From Methylopila henanensis (GTDB lineage Bacteria; Pseudomonadota; Alphaproteobacteria; Rhizobiales; Methylopilaceae): a DNA stretch of 64,000 nucleotides. Where the stretch lies: the NCBI RefSeq assembly GCF_042681025.1, contig NZ_JBHUER010000001.1:1-64000 (forward strand), written 5' to 3'. Shown here piece by piece: positions 8,894-18,247 of the stretch. Both the position numbers and the translations under genes were made by a program. The notes beneath the pieces are model-generated. The model did not search any database. It had not been told where the DNA came from and saw nothing but the letters and a program-made list of their open reading frames with translations. The number at the start of each line of letters is the position of its first letter. Positions within the stretch are counted from its first letter, which is position 1.

Positions 8894-9022
8894 CGGGTTA
8901 ACCCCGCGGGCGACAACACTTGCGGCGTCTTCGTGGCTTTTTCACCCCGAAGATAACCCTCCGTTTACCTCAACGGCTCATTACTACGCTCATGACGGTC
9001 GAGTTCGTTGCGAGTGTCCAAC

Positions 9023-10537
9023 ATGCGTAAAGTCGTTCCGTGCCTTCGCGCCAAGCTGCTGGCGCGGGCCGCTCTGGTCGCTCTCGCAGCCGGCGGGACC
9101 GCCGCCTGCAGCGGGGATTCCAGCCGCTTCGGCGAAAGCCCCTTCTCCAACCCGTTCTCGTCGGCCTCGTCCTCGGAGCCGACCTACCGCGCTCCGGCCG
9201 AGCCGCGCTACACCGGCACGGTGCGCGCCGCGCCGTCGAGCCGGGTCGAGCGCGCGCCGCTCGGCTCCCTGCCGCCCGCCCAGTCCGCGCCGATGCGCGG
9301 CTTCGATGGCCAGCAGCAGAGCTACAACGAGCCGCGCTCCCGCTCCTACGATCCGTCCACCACGGGCTCGATCCCGTCGGCGAGCCGGACGGCGATCGCC
9401 CGCCCCGCGCCGTCGGTCGCGTCGGCGTCCTCCAACTGGTCGGCCGAGGGCGGCTCCACCGTCACGCTCGGCCAGGGCGACACCATCCACACCCTGTCGC
9501 AGCGCTACGGCGTACCGGCGAGCGCGATCATGCAGGCGAACGGCCTTCAGAGCGCGAGCAATGTCGGCCCCGGTTCGCAGGTCGTCATCCCGGTCTATTC
9601 GTCCGGTCGCGGCCGCGCCGTGGCGGCCGCCGAGCCCCGCATGACCGCGCCTGTCGCCCCCGCGCCGGTTTCGACGCCCGCCCGCGTCGCCTCGTCGTCC
9701 GCCGGCCGCACGCATGTGGTCGAGCCCGGTCAGACGCTTTCGGCGGTCTCGCGCCAGTACGGCGTCAGCCGGTCCGCGATCGCGGACGCCAACGGCATCT
9801 CGCCCGACACCATGGTGCGCGTCGGCCAGAGGCTTCAGATCCCCGGCGGCGGGACGGCGCAGGTCGCCCGCGTCGCCCCGGCTCCTGCGTCTGCCGCCGG
9901 CGAGCCGCGCATGCAGTTCGTGCAGGGCGCGCAGGCGAAGGGCGCCGAGGCCTCTAAGATCGAGGCTTCGAAGCCCGCGTCGCAGAAGGTCGCCGCCGCC
10001 CAGCAGGCGCTGAAGCCGAGCGTTTCGGGATCGCCCGCCCCGCAGGCTCCGGCCTTCGCCGGAGCGCCGTCCAAGGCCTCGGACGCGCCGGACCCGTCGG
10101 ACAACGTGAAGACGGCCTCGGTTAAGGTCGACCCCGCTCCGGCTGCTGCCTCCTCAGGCCCGAACTTCCGCTGGCCGGTGCGCGGCCGCGTCATCTCGGG
10201 CTATGGCTCGAAGGCGAACGGCACCACGAACGACGGCATCAACCTGGCTGTGCCGGAGGGCACCGAGGTCAAGGCGTCCGACGACGGCGTCGTGGCCTAC
10301 GCCGGCAGCGAGCTGAAGGGCTTCGGCAATCTCGTGCTGGTGCGCCACTCGAACGGCTGGGTCACGGCTTACGCCCACAACAGCGCGCTGAACGTGAAGC
10401 GCGGCGACACGGTGCGCCGCGGCCAGATCATCGCCAAGTCGGGCTCGACCGGCAACGTGACCACGCCGCAGCTCCACTTCGAAGTCCGCAAGGGCGCGAC
10501 CGCGGTCGACCCGATGGATCACCTCGCGGGCATCTGA
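9023..10537 (+). CDS. LysM / M23 peptidase-domain envelope protein (NlpD/EnvC-like)
   Basis: The protein has an N-terminal signal, probably lipoprotein-type ending at Cys near AAGGTAACS. Two LysM peptidoglycan-binding modules follow (beginning near VTLGQGDTIHTLS and HVVEPGQTLSAVS), then a disordered Ala/Ser/Lys-rich linker and a C-terminal M23 domain (about the last 120 residues). In the M23 domain the zinc-binding HxxxD pattern of true endopeptidases is not intact (NDGINLAV takes the first motif place), while HFEVRKG is present. It is therefore more likely an amidase activator than a peptidase. I prefer the ATG at 9023 over the upstream TTG at 9008. Confidence 0.9.
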   Translation: MRKVVPCLRAKLLARAALVALAAGGTAACSGDSSRFGESPFSNPFSSASSSEPTYRAPAEPRYTGTVRAAPSSRVERAPLGSLPPAQSAPMRGFDGQQQSYNEPRSRSYDPSTTGSIPSASRTAIARPAPSVASASSNWSAEGGSTVTLGQGDTIHTLSQRYGVPASAIMQANGLQSASNVGPGSQVVIPVYSSGRGRAVAAAEPRMTAPVAPAPVSTPARVASSSAGRTHVVEPGQTLSAVSRQYGVSRSAIADANGISPDTMVRVGQRLQIPGGGTAQVARVAPAPASAAGEPRMQFVQGAQAKGAEASKIEASKPASQKVAAAQQALKPSVSGSPAPQAPAFAGAPSKASDAPDPSDNVKTASVKVDPAPAAASSGPNFRWPVRGRVISGYGSKANGTTNDGINLAVPEGTEVKASDDGVVAYAGSELKGFGNLVLVRHSNGWVTAYAHNSALNVKRGDTVRRGQIIAKSGSTGNVTTPQLHFEVRKGATAVDPMDHLAGI

Positions 10538-10561
10538 CGCGCGAGCGCAGGATCGACGAAA

Positions 10562-10594
10562 AACGCCCCGGCGCCGCAAGGCGACCGGGGCGTT
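10562..10594. terminator. Bidirectional hairpin terminator
   Basis: AACGCCCCGG-CGCC, a GCAA tetraloop, then GGCG-A-CCGGGGCGTT form a 14-bp stem with one bulged A. It sits between the convergent LysM/M23 gene and the ATPase gene on the minus strand. A-rich sequence lies on the left flank, giving a U-run for minus-strand transcripts. Confidence 0.8.
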
Positions 10595-10619
10595 GCTGTT
10601 CGCGGGGCGAAACCTCGGC

Positions 10620-11504
10620 TCAGCCGCCGACGCGCCCTGCGAGATCCTGAACGAACTGCCAGGCCACGCGGCCGGAGCGCGAGCCGCGGGTCGTCGCCCA
10701 TTCCAGCGCCTCACGGCGAAGCTGGTCGGGGGCGACGTCCAGTCCGAGATTCGCGACGTAGCCGTTCACCATGGCGAGGTATTCGTCCTGGCTGCAGCGG
10801 TGGAAGCCGAGCCAGAGGCCGAAGCGGTCCGACAATGAGACCTTCTCTTCCACGGCCTCGCCGGGATTGATCGCGGTCGAACGCTCGTTCTCGATCATCT
10901 CGCGGGCGAGCAGGTGCCGGCGGTTCGAGGTGGCGTAGAGCAGCACGTTCGCCGGCCGTCCTTCGACGCCGCCGTCGAGCACGGCCTTCAGCGACTTGTA
11001 CGACGTGTCCTCCGCGTCGAACGAGAGGTCGTCGCAGAACAGCAGGAACGGGTAGGGCGCCGGGCGCAGCAGGCCCATCAGCACGGGCAGGCTCTCGATG
11101 TCCTCGCGGTGGATCTCCACGAGCTTCAGCGGCGGCTTGCCCTCCGCGACGAGGGAGGCGGCGACCGTGGCGTGGGCGGCCTTCACCAGCGAGCTCTTGC
11201 CCATGCCGCGCGCGCCCCAGAGCAGGGCGTTGTTGGCGGGGCGGCCGCGGGCGAAGCGAAAGGTGTTGTCGAGCAACTGGTCGCGGACGCGGTCGATCCC
11301 CTTCAGCAGCACCATGTCGACGCGCGACACCTCGGCGACGGGCGCGAGTCGCTTCTCCGTGGCGTTCCAGACGAAGGCCTCGGCGCTGGCGAAGTCCGGC
11401 GCTTCGGCGCGCGGCGGCGCCATGCGCTCCAGCGCGTCCGCGATGCGGGCGAGCAGCGCGTCACGGGTGTCCGTCGCTGGCATGGAGTAGAACGGATCGG
11501 ACAT
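10620..11504 (-). CDS. DUF815-family P-loop ATPase
   Basis: The 294-residue protein carries a Walker A motif, WGARGMGKSSLVKA, near residue 90, Walker B-like FLLFCDDLSFD, and the ATSNRRHLL sensor segment. These place it in the AAA-like DUF815 family, widespread in alphaproteobacteria with no established function. The start is the ATG at 11504 (MSDPFYSMP); longer upstream frame is unsupported. It is transcribed away from yajC, with a 285-bp gap containing no other recognisable feature apart from the yajC upstream region. Confidence 0.88.
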   Translation of the reverse strand: MSDPFYSMPATDTRDALLARIADALERMAPPRAEAPDFASAEAFVWNATEKRLAPVAEVSRVDMVLLKGIDRVRDQLLDNTFRFARGRPANNALLWGARGMGKSSLVKAAHATVAASLVAEGKPPLKLVEIHREDIESLPVLMGLLRPAPYPFLLFCDDLSFDAEDTSYKSLKAVLDGGVEGRPANVLLYATSNRRHLLAREMIENERSTAINPGEAVEEKVSLSDRFGLWLGFHRCSQDEYLAMVNGYVANLGLDVAPDQLRREALEWATTRGSRSGRVAWQFVQDLAGRVGG

Positions 11505-11789
11505 GGAAACGCCTCGAACGCCGGGGTGCGGGAGAGGCCGGACAGCAGGCCGGCGACCGTCGTTAGCCCGCTCGGGGCGGTGCGTCCAGAACGCCGCGTG
11601 CATGTCCGGCGCCGCCGCGACGCTGGTTCGACGAAAGGCTGGGGGGCCGCTCATCTGAGCCGTGATTTGATTTCGCAAGGGTCGTGGATATAGTCCGCCG
11701 CGTTTTCGCCGGGGCGGCCGTCCCGGCTTTTCGCGTGATCGAGGCCGGGTCCTTCCCGATCGCGGCGCGACCCGCCATCGGAGCCTTAG

Positions 11790-12131
11790 ATGTTCGTCAC
11801 GTCCGCTTTCGCCCAAGGCGCCGCCCCGGCTGCCGGTGGCGCCGACTTCCTGATCCAGCTTCTGCCGTTCCTTCTGATCTTCGTGATCATGTACTTCCTG
11901 ATTCTGCGGCCACAGCAGCGTCGGGTGAAGGCGCATCAGGAGATGATCAAGAACGTGCGCCGCGGCGACACGGTGGTCACCTCCGGCGGCCTGATCGCGA
12001 AGGTGACGAAGGTCGTCGACGATGGCGAGGTCCAAATCGAGATCGCCGACAACGTCCGGGCGCGACTGTCGCGCGGCATGATCGCCGAGGTGCGCGCCAA
12101 GGGCGAGCCGGTGAAGACCGACGCCGCCTGA
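11790..12131 (+). CDS. yajC: Sec translocase accessory subunit YajC
   Basis: YajC is a small single-span inner-membrane protein that associates with SecDF and SecYEG. The 113-residue protein has a hydrophobic helix (FLIQLLPFLLIFVIMYFLI) followed by the diagnostic LRPQQRRVKAHQEMIKNVRRGDTVVTSGG core. It leads a yajC-secD-secF operon; secD begins 52 bp downstream. Confidence 0.97.
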   Translation: MFVTSAFAQGAAPAAGGADFLIQLLPFLLIFVIMYFLILRPQQRRVKAHQEMIKNVRRGDTVVTSGGLIAKVTKVVDDGEVQIEIADNVRARLSRGMIAEVRAKGEPVKTDAA

Positions 12132-12183
12132 GGCGCGAGGCGCGCGTGGACGCGCGCCCGTCAATGCGAGGCCTCGAGGGCTC

Positions 12184-13794
12184 ATGCTGCATTTCTCTCC
12201 CTGGAAGACCGCCGCGGTGCTCGCGCTCTGCGCGCTCGGCGTCCTGTTCGCGCTGCCGAACGTGCTGCCGAAGTCCGTTCTCGATTCCTATCCGAGCTGG
12301 TTTCCGCCGCGGACGATCGTTCTCGGCCTCGACCTGCAGGGCGGCTCCCAGCTCCTGCTGGAGGTCGACGGAGAGGCGCTCGCCCGCGCCCGCGGCGTGG
12401 CGCTGCAGGAGGACGCGCGCCGCCTGATGCGCGAAGCCCGGATCGGGACCAGCGAGATCAGGCTCGACGGCAAGACGGTGTCCGTGACGCTCAGGGACCC
12501 GAACGACCTCGCCAAGGCGCAGGAACGTCTGCGCACTCTCGCGCAGCCCATCACCAATACGGTGTTCGGCGCGACCGGTGAATTGGACCTGCAGGTCGGC
12601 CAGCGCGGGTCCAACGTCGCGACCGCCACGCTGACGGATCAGGGCCTTCAGGCCCGCGTGCGCCAGGCGGTCGACCAGTCGCTGGAGGTGGTCCGCCGCC
12701 GCGTCGACCAGCTCGGCACCGTCGAGCCCTCGATCCAGCGGCAGGGCGCCGACCGCATTCTCGTGCAGGTGCCGGGCCTCGAAAACCCGCAGCGCCTCAA
12801 GGACATCCTTGGCCAGACCGCCAAGCTCGAGTTCCGGCTCGTGGACCCGAACTTCCCTGTCGGGCAGCCGCCGAGCGGCGCGATCCCCTCGGGGTCGGAG
12901 CTGCTCTACGAGGAGGGCGGCGGCCAGAACATTCCCGTCGTGGTCGAGCGACGCGTGATCGTCTCGGGCGAAGACCTGCAGGACGCGCAGCCGAGCTTCG
13001 AGCAGAACACCCGCGAGCCGGTCGTCTCGTTCCGCTTCAACAACCGCGGGGCGCAGGCCTTCGCGCAGGTGACGCGCGAGAACGTCGGCCGGCCCTTCGC
13101 CATCGTGCTCGACAACAAGGTGATCTCGGCGCCGGTGATCCGCGAGCCGATCACCGGCGGCCAGGGGCAGATCTCCGGCAGCTTCACGGTCGAGAGCGCG
13201 AACGATCTCTCCGTGCTGCTGCGCGCCGGCGCTCTGCCCGCCCCGCTGAACGTGATCGAGGAGCGCACCGTCGGCCCCGGCCTCGGCCAGGATTCGATCG
13301 ACGCCGGCACCCGCGCCACCTGGTACGCCGCCGCCTTCGTCGTGGTCTTCATGTTCGCGACCTACGGCGTGTTCGGCTTCTTCGCCAACATCGCGCTCGT
13401 CATCCATGTCATCTTCATCTTCGCGCTCATGTCGCTGCTTGGCGCGACTCTGACGCTGCCCGGCATCGCCGGCATCGTGCTGACGATCGGCACGGCGGTG
13501 GATTCGAACGTCCTTATCTACGAGCGCATCCGCGAGGAGTTCCGGGCGGGCCGCAGCATGGTCTCGGCCGTAGAGGCGGGCTTCAAGCACGCCTTCGCCG
13601 TCATCATCGATTCGAATTCGACGATGGCGATCGCGGCGCTCATCCTTTTCCTGCTCGGCTCCGGCCCGGTTCGCGGGTTCGCCGTCGTGTTCCTTCTCGG
13701 CATCCTGACGACCGTCATCACCGCGGTCACGATGACCCGCATGATGATCGCCTTGTGGTATCGGCGCACCCGCCCGACCACGATGCCGTTCTGA
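12184..13794 (+). CDS. secD: Protein translocase subunit SecD
   Basis: SecD, with SecF, uses the proton gradient to finish protein export. The 536-residue product has an N-terminal membrane helix, a large periplasmic region with the LGLDLQGGSQLLLEVD motif, and a C-terminal five-helix bundle with GIAGIVLTIGTAVDSNVLIYERIREE, the most conserved stretch. Length matches other alphaproteobacterial SecD. SecF follows 15 bp downstream. Confidence 0.97.
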   Translation: MLHFSPWKTAAVLALCALGVLFALPNVLPKSVLDSYPSWFPPRTIVLGLDLQGGSQLLLEVDGEALARARGVALQEDARRLMREARIGTSEIRLDGKTVSVTLRDPNDLAKAQERLRTLAQPITNTVFGATGELDLQVGQRGSNVATATLTDQGLQARVRQAVDQSLEVVRRRVDQLGTVEPSIQRQGADRILVQVPGLENPQRLKDILGQTAKLEFRLVDPNFPVGQPPSGAIPSGSELLYEEGGGQNIPVVVERRVIVSGEDLQDAQPSFEQNTREPVVSFRFNNRGAQAFAQVTRENVGRPFAIVLDNKVISAPVIREPITGGQGQISGSFTVESANDLSVLLRAGALPAPLNVIEERTVGPGLGQDSIDAGTRATWYAAAFVVVFMFATYGVFGFFANIALVIHVIFIFALMSLLGATLTLPGIAGIVLTIGTAVDSNVLIYERIREEFRAGRSMVSAVEAGFKHAFAVIIDSNSTMAIAALILFLLGSGPVRGFAVVFLLGILTTVITAVTMTRMMIALWYRRTRPTTMPF

Positions 13795-13809
13795 TTCAAG
13801 GCCCGGCCG

Positions 13810-14766
13810 ATGCGTCTCATTCGCCTGTTCCCCGATGACAGCAAGTTCCGGTTCGTGCGATGGCGCGTGCTGAGCTTCCCGTTCTCGGCCGTCATCTCGG
13901 TCATGACCGTCGTGCTGTTCCTGACGATCGGCCTGAATTTCGGCATCGACTTCACCGGCGGCACGCTGATGGAGCTGCAGTCGAAGTCCGGCGTGGCCGA
14001 CGTCGGCAAGGTGCGCGAGACCGCGCACAGCTTCGAGGCGGGCGAAGTTGAGGTGCAGGAGTTCGGACGCGACGGCCAGGTGTCGATCCGGTTCCGGACC
14101 CAGCCCGGCGGGGACGCCGCGCAGAGCGCCCTCGTCAACAAGGCGCGCGCCGCCTTCGAGGGCGACTACGAGGTCCGGCGCGTCGAGACCGTCGGCCCGC
14201 GCGTTTCGGGCGAGCTGGTGCAGGCCGGCACGCTCGGCGTCGTGCTGTCGATCGTGTCGGTGCTCGTCTACCTGTGGTTCCGCTTCGAGCTGACGCTCGC
14301 GATCGGCGCCGTCATCGGCACGCTTCACGACATCGTGCTCACCGTCGGATTCTTCATCATCACGCGTGAAGAATTCAACATGACGTCGATCGCGGCGATC
14401 CTGACGATCGTGGGCTACTCGCTCAACGAGACGGTGGTGGTGTTCGACCGGACGCGCGAGCTGCTGCGTCGCTACAAGAACATCCCGACGGAGGAATTGC
14501 TCGACCTATCGATCAATCACACCATGTCGCGCACGGTGATGACGGCGACTACCACGGCGCTGTCGCTGCTCGCGCTGGTGCTGTTCGGCGGACAGGCGAT
14601 CCAGGGCTTCGCGAACGTCATGCTGTTCGGCGTCGTGATCTGCACCTATTCCGCGATCTTCGTGTCGTCGCCGATGCTGATCTATCTCGGCCTCAAGACC
14701 GCCGCGCGCGCCGCGGCCGACGAGAAGGCCGAGGCGGACGCCAAGGCGGCGCAGGCCCGGGCCTAA
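13810..14766 (+). CDS. secF: Protein translocase subunit SecF
   Basis: The 318-residue protein has the GIDFTGGTLMEL motif after its first membrane helix. The C-terminal helical bundle contains SIAAILTIVGYSLNETVVVFDR, the SecF counterpart of the SecD proton pathway. The tail is Ala/Lys-rich and cytoplasmic. Only 7 bp separate it from the following Mth938-like gene, so it is probably co-transcribed with it. Confidence 0.97.
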   Translation: MRLIRLFPDDSKFRFVRWRVLSFPFSAVISVMTVVLFLTIGLNFGIDFTGGTLMELQSKSGVADVGKVRETAHSFEAGEVEVQEFGRDGQVSIRFRTQPGGDAAQSALVNKARAAFEGDYEVRRVETVGPRVSGELVQAGTLGVVLSIVSVLVYLWFRFELTLAIGAVIGTLHDIVLTVGFFIITREEFNMTSIAAILTIVGYSLNETVVVFDRTRELLRRYKNIPTEELLDLSINHTMSRTVMTATTTALSLLALVLFGGQAIQGFANVMLFGVVICTYSAIFVSSPMLIYLGLKTAARAAADEKAEADAKAAQARA

Positions 14767-14773
14767 GCGCGTC

Positions 14774-15151
14774 GTGGAGCCCGACGGCCGTCACCTGCCG
14801 GGCGCCCACCTGATCGACGCTTACGGCGGCGGCGGCTTTCGGTTCGCCGACCTGTCGCACCGGGGCTCGCTGCTGGCGCTGCCCTCCGGCATGTGGGCGT
14901 GGCCGTTCGCCCATCCGGCCGAGTTGAACGAAGCCGCCTTCCGGCGCGTTTTCGACGAGGCCGACGCGATCGACACCCTGCTCGTCGGCACGGGCGCGCA
15001 GCCCGCGGGTCTCCCGCCGGCGGTGCGCGCGGCGCTCAGGGAGCGCGCCATCGTCGTCGAGACCATGGCGACCGGCGCCGCGGCGCGCACGTGGAACATT
15101 CTCTCCGGCGAGAAGCGGCGGGTCGCCGCCGCCCTGCTCGCCATAGCCTGA
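14774..15151 (+). CDS. Mth938-domain protein (NDUFAF3-like)
   Basis: This 125-residue protein of the DUF498/Mth938 fold starts at GTG 14774. The HLIDAYGGGGFRFADLSHRGSLL segment, the central DTLLVGTGAQ strand and the ETMATGAAARTWNIL C-terminal region fit the family. Human NDUFAF3, a complex I assembly factor, is a homologue, and in alphaproteobacteria the gene commonly follows secF. Assignment to complex I assembly in this organism is inference from that homology and from the next gene. Confidence 0.85.
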   Translation: MEPDGRHLPGAHLIDAYGGGGFRFADLSHRGSLLALPSGMWAWPFAHPAELNEAAFRRVFDEADAIDTLLVGTGAQPAGLPPAVRAALRERAIVVETMATGAAARTWNILSGEKRRVAAALLAIA

Positions 15152-15176
15152 AGCCGCGCCCGGGGGCGGAACCGCC

Positions 15177-16019
15177 GTGACCGAAGACGCTGCGGGCGAT
15201 CCCGTCGCCTCCCTTGTCCGCTCCGCCGATTTCGACCGATACGCCGCGGCCCTGTTCGCGCCCGCCGAGGCGCGGCCCCATCTGCTCGCGCTTTACGCCT
15301 TCGACGCCGAACTCGCCCGTGTCCGCGATCTCGTCAGCGAACCGATGCCGGGAGAGCTGCGGCTGCAGTGGTGGCGGGACGCCCTCGCCGATCCCGAGCG
15401 GGCGGACGCCGCTTCCCACCCGATCATGCGGGCGCTTGAGGCCGCGATCCGGTACGGCGGCCTGCCGAGGCCGGCGCTCGAAGGTCTGATCGACGCCCAC
15501 AACGACGGCCTCTACGACGATCCCGTCGCCTCCGTCGAGGAGATGGAGGCGCGCTTCGGGGCGACCCGGTCGGCGGTGCTGCGGCTGGCGACGATCCTTC
15601 TGGCGAAGGGCCGCGAGCCGGGCGGCGCCGACGCGGCCGGTTATGGCGGCGTCGCGCTTGGGGTGTCGCGCCTGATCGCCGACATCCGTCTGCGGCCGGA
15701 GCGGCTCCGGGGAATGGTTCCGGCCGACCGCATGGCGGCTCGCGGCGTGTCGCTCGCCGATCTTGGCGAGCGGCGAGGCGGAGCGCGCGTCGCAGGGCTC
15801 GTGGCCGAACTTGTAGCGGTCGGAACGCGGCGGTTGGGCGAGGCGAGATCGGCCTTCGCCACGGTCGACCCGGAGGCCGGCGCGGCCTTCCTGCCGCTGG
15901 CTCCCGTAGCCCGGGATCTCGCCCGCTACGCCAGACAGGATGCACCCGAGGGCGACAGCCCGCGCTGGCTGCGTATGGCCCGCCTCTGGCGGGCGAGCCG
16001 CCGCTCCCCGCCGTTCTGA
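15177..16019 (+). CDS. Squalene/phytoene synthase-family protein (NDUFAF6-like)
   Basis: The 280-residue protein (GTG start) has an all-helical isoprenoid-synthase fold with LYAFDAELARVRDLVSEPMPGE and LRLQWWRDAL. The Asp-rich DxxxD pairs needed for prenyl-diphosphate chemistry are degenerate. It therefore resembles NDUFAF6-type complex I assembly factors more than true carotenoid enzymes, and no carotenoid genes are nearby. It follows the NDUFAF3-like gene by 25 bp, which supports a joint role. An actual phytoene or squalene synthase activity is less likely but not excluded. Confidence 0.8.
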   Translation: MTEDAAGDPVASLVRSADFDRYAAALFAPAEARPHLLALYAFDAELARVRDLVSEPMPGELRLQWWRDALADPERADAASHPIMRALEAAIRYGGLPRPALEGLIDAHNDGLYDDPVASVEEMEARFGATRSAVLRLATILLAKGREPGGADAAGYGGVALGVSRLIADIRLRPERLRGMVPADRMAARGVSLADLGERRGGARVAGLVAELVAVGTRRLGEARSAFATVDPEAGAAFLPLAPVARDLARYARQDAPEGDSPRWLRMARLWRASRRSPPF

Positions 16020-16024
16020 CGGCG

Positions 16025-16630
16025 TCAGAGCTGCTGAAGCGCGGCTTCGTCGGGCGTGGGCTCGGTCTCGACCAGAACGGTCGCGGCCTCGTTGAGCAGA
16101 GGCAGGATGTCCTCGACCTTGTCGGCGACCACGTAGGGAACCGTGAAGCCGGGCCGGATGAAGCCTTCGGTCGTCATGTGCTCCAGAAGCGTCAGCAAGG
16201 GGGTCCAGAAACCGTCGAAGTCGGCGATCAGGATCGGCTTGTCGTGCCGGCCGAGCTGGGCCCAGGTCATCTGCTCGACCAGTTCCTCCAGCGTGCCGAC
16301 GCCGCCCGGAAGCGCGACGAAAGCGTCGGAGCGCTCGAACATCAGGCGCTTGCGCTCGTGCATGTCGGCGGTGACCAGCAGTTCCTGAACGTCTGCGAGC
16401 ATCACCTCGCGGTCGACCAGAAACTGGGGGATGATTCCGGTCACATGGCCGCCGGCCTCCAGCGCCGCGCGCGCGACCGCGCCCATGAGGCCGATGTTGC
16501 CGCCGCCATAGACCAGGCCCACGCCGGCCCGGGCGAGGGCGCGGCCGAGGCTGGCCGCATGCTCCATGTGCTGCGGTCGGGCTCCCGTGCTCGAACCGCA
16601 GTAAACGCAGACGTTTCGGATTCGTGTCAT
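16025..16630 (-). CDS. LOG-family protein (cytokinin-riboside monophosphate hydrolase-like, TIGR00730)
   Basis: The 201-residue protein has the Rossmann-like LOG fold with VCVYCGSSTGA at the start, YGGGNIGLMG, MHERKRLMFE and the PGGVGTLEE nucleotide-binding and catalytic motif. Proteins of this family hydrolyse nucleoside 5'-monophosphates such as AMP or N6-modified AMP to the base and ribose phosphate. I start it at the ATG at 16630; longer frame upstream lacks conserved sequence. It converges on the NDUFAF6-like gene with a 5-bp gap. Confidence 0.92.
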   Translation of the reverse strand: MTRIRNVCVYCGSSTGARPQHMEHAASLGRALARAGVGLVYGGGNIGLMGAVARAALEAGGHVTGIIPQFLVDREVMLADVQELLVTADMHERKRLMFERSDAFVALPGGVGTLEELVEQMTWAQLGRHDKPILIADFDGFWTPLLTLLEHMTTEGFIRPGFTVPYVVADKVEDILPLLNEAATVLVETEPTPDEAALQQL

Positions 16631-16791
16631 GGCCTGAGTTGGCGCCGGTCGCGCGCGACGGTCAAGATGACGAGGCGCGCACCATGAGGTTCGGGGCGGC
16701 GAAAGGCCAAGGCGATCATGCGTGCGCGGAGGCCGCCGCCGTTGTAGGAGGGGGGACGTGACCGGCGGATGACGGCGCAGCGGCCGCATCC

Positions 16792-18186
16792 GTGGTCATG
16801 TCGGGGACAGGGTGGTTCTTCAAGATGGACGCGGCGGTCAAGCGCGGGTTTGCAATCGGGTTCGTCGTGCTGGCGATCGCCGTCGGCTACGGCTGTGAGC
16901 CGCAGATCCGGGACTACGTCGACGGTCTCCGCAACGTCGAGCGCCTGCCGGTTGCGCCGGAGCGCCCGCAGACCGCCATCCCTCCGGCGAACGGCGCCGG
17001 CCCTCAGGCGACGGCGCCTCAGGGCGACAAGCCTGCGCCCGACGCGCCGTCGGGGCAGGCCGCAGCTCCTCAGGCGGATGCGCCCAGCTCTCCCTCCGCG
17101 GCGCCTGCCGGCGATCCGGCCGCGCAGCCGAACGCCGTCGGCCCCGCAACGGGCGATTCCGCCGCGGCCAAGAGGCGTGAAGGGCCGAAGCCGGCGTTCG
17201 ACGTGGTGAGGGTCGAGCCGTCGGGCGACATGGTGGTGGCGGGGCGTTGCGTCGCCAACTGCTCCGCGGAGCTGCTTGCGAACGGCAAGCCGCACGCCGC
17301 GGCCAAAGCCGACGCCCAGGGCCAATGGGCGATGACGCCCGACCCTCTGCCGCCGGGCGACTACCAGATCGCGCTCCGCGTACGCGACGCCGAAGGGCGC
17401 GAGCAGCTTTCCGAGCAAAGCCTGACCGTCGCGGTGCCGACGCCGCCCTCGAAGGACGTGATCGTCGTCCTGAACGAGCCCAACGCGCCGTCCCGTATCC
17501 TGCAGCGGCCGCAGGCTCCAACAGCGCAGACGCGTGCGACGTCAGCCCCGCTCGAGCAGGCGTCGACGGCCCGCGCGCCCGCGCGGTCACAGGCGGCGCC
17601 CTCCACGACGCGGCTTTCGATCGGCGCGGTGGAGGCCGAGAGCGGTCGGGTTTATGCGCAGGGCGCAGGGCCTTCCGGCGAGCGGCTGCGGCTTTATCTC
17701 AACAACGCGCCAGTCGCGACGGCGATCATCGGCGGCGACGACCGCTGGTCGCTCCGGGTCGAGCGCGGATTGGCACCGGGCGATTACGTGGTGCGCGCCG
17801 ATCAGTTGAAGCGCGGCGGCGAGACCGTGGTGGCGCGGGCGGAGACCCGCTTCACTTACGCTGCTCCCGTCGCGGGACGGGCGGAAGCTCCGGCCGCCGC
17901 GAGCCCCGGCGCGCCGTCCATCGGCGCCCAGCCGTCCGCTCCCGACCCGTCGCCGCAAGCCACGGCCGCGGGCGACGCCAACCCGGTCGTCGCGGCGATC
18001 GAGACGGCCACCGTGAAGCGCGGCGACAGCCTCTGGCGCATCTCGCGCTCGGCCTATGGCAAGGGCATGCGCTACACCGTCATCTACGAGGCGAACGACG
18101 GCCAGATTCGGAACCCGAATCTGATCTATCCCGGGCAGGTGCTGGTGGTGCCGGCCGGCGAGGGGACCCAGGCCGGACAGCCTTGA
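16792..18186 (+). CDS. Membrane-anchored LysM protein with Ig-like domains
   Basis: The 464-residue protein has an N-terminal hydrophobic segment (GFAIGFVVLAIAVGYGC), a long Pro/Ala/Gln-rich disordered part, two short beta-rich segments of Big/Ig-like character (around VRVEPSGDMVVAGR and IGAVEAESGRVYAQG), and a C-terminal LysM module beginning TVKRGDSLWRISRSAYG. It probably spans or binds the periplasmic peptidoglycan. This architecture is common in Hyphomicrobiales. The specific function is unknown. Confidence 0.85.
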   Translation: MVMSGTGWFFKMDAAVKRGFAIGFVVLAIAVGYGCEPQIRDYVDGLRNVERLPVAPERPQTAIPPANGAGPQATAPQGDKPAPDAPSGQAAAPQADAPSSPSAAPAGDPAAQPNAVGPATGDSAAAKRREGPKPAFDVVRVEPSGDMVVAGRCVANCSAELLANGKPHAAAKADAQGQWAMTPDPLPPGDYQIALRVRDAEGREQLSEQSLTVAVPTPPSKDVIVVLNEPNAPSRILQRPQAPTAQTRATSAPLEQASTARAPARSQAAPSTTRLSIGAVEAESGRVYAQGAGPSGERLRLYLNNAPVATAIIGGDDRWSLRVERGLAPGDYVVRADQLKRGGETVVARAETRFTYAAPVAGRAEAPAAASPGAPSIGAQPSAPDPSPQATAAGDANPVVAAIETATVKRGDSLWRISRSAYGKGMRYTVIYEANDGQIRNPNLIYPGQVLVVPAGEGTQAGQP

Positions 18187-18247
18187 GCGGCCCGGTCTTC
18201 GCGGCCCCTCTCGCATCCGCGCCTTTCAGGCATACGTAACCGTCTCG

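Noticed and set aside
11977..14328. 783-residue open frame antisense to yajC-secD-secF
   Set aside because: It mirrors the codon structure of secD and secF, is rich in Arg/His/Asp as expected of a GC-driven shadow, and has no recognisable domain.
15177..16019. True phytoene or squalene synthase of a carotenoid/hopanoid pathway
   Set aside because: Asp-rich prenyl-binding motifs are degenerate, and no desaturase, cyclase or HpnD/E neighbours are present.
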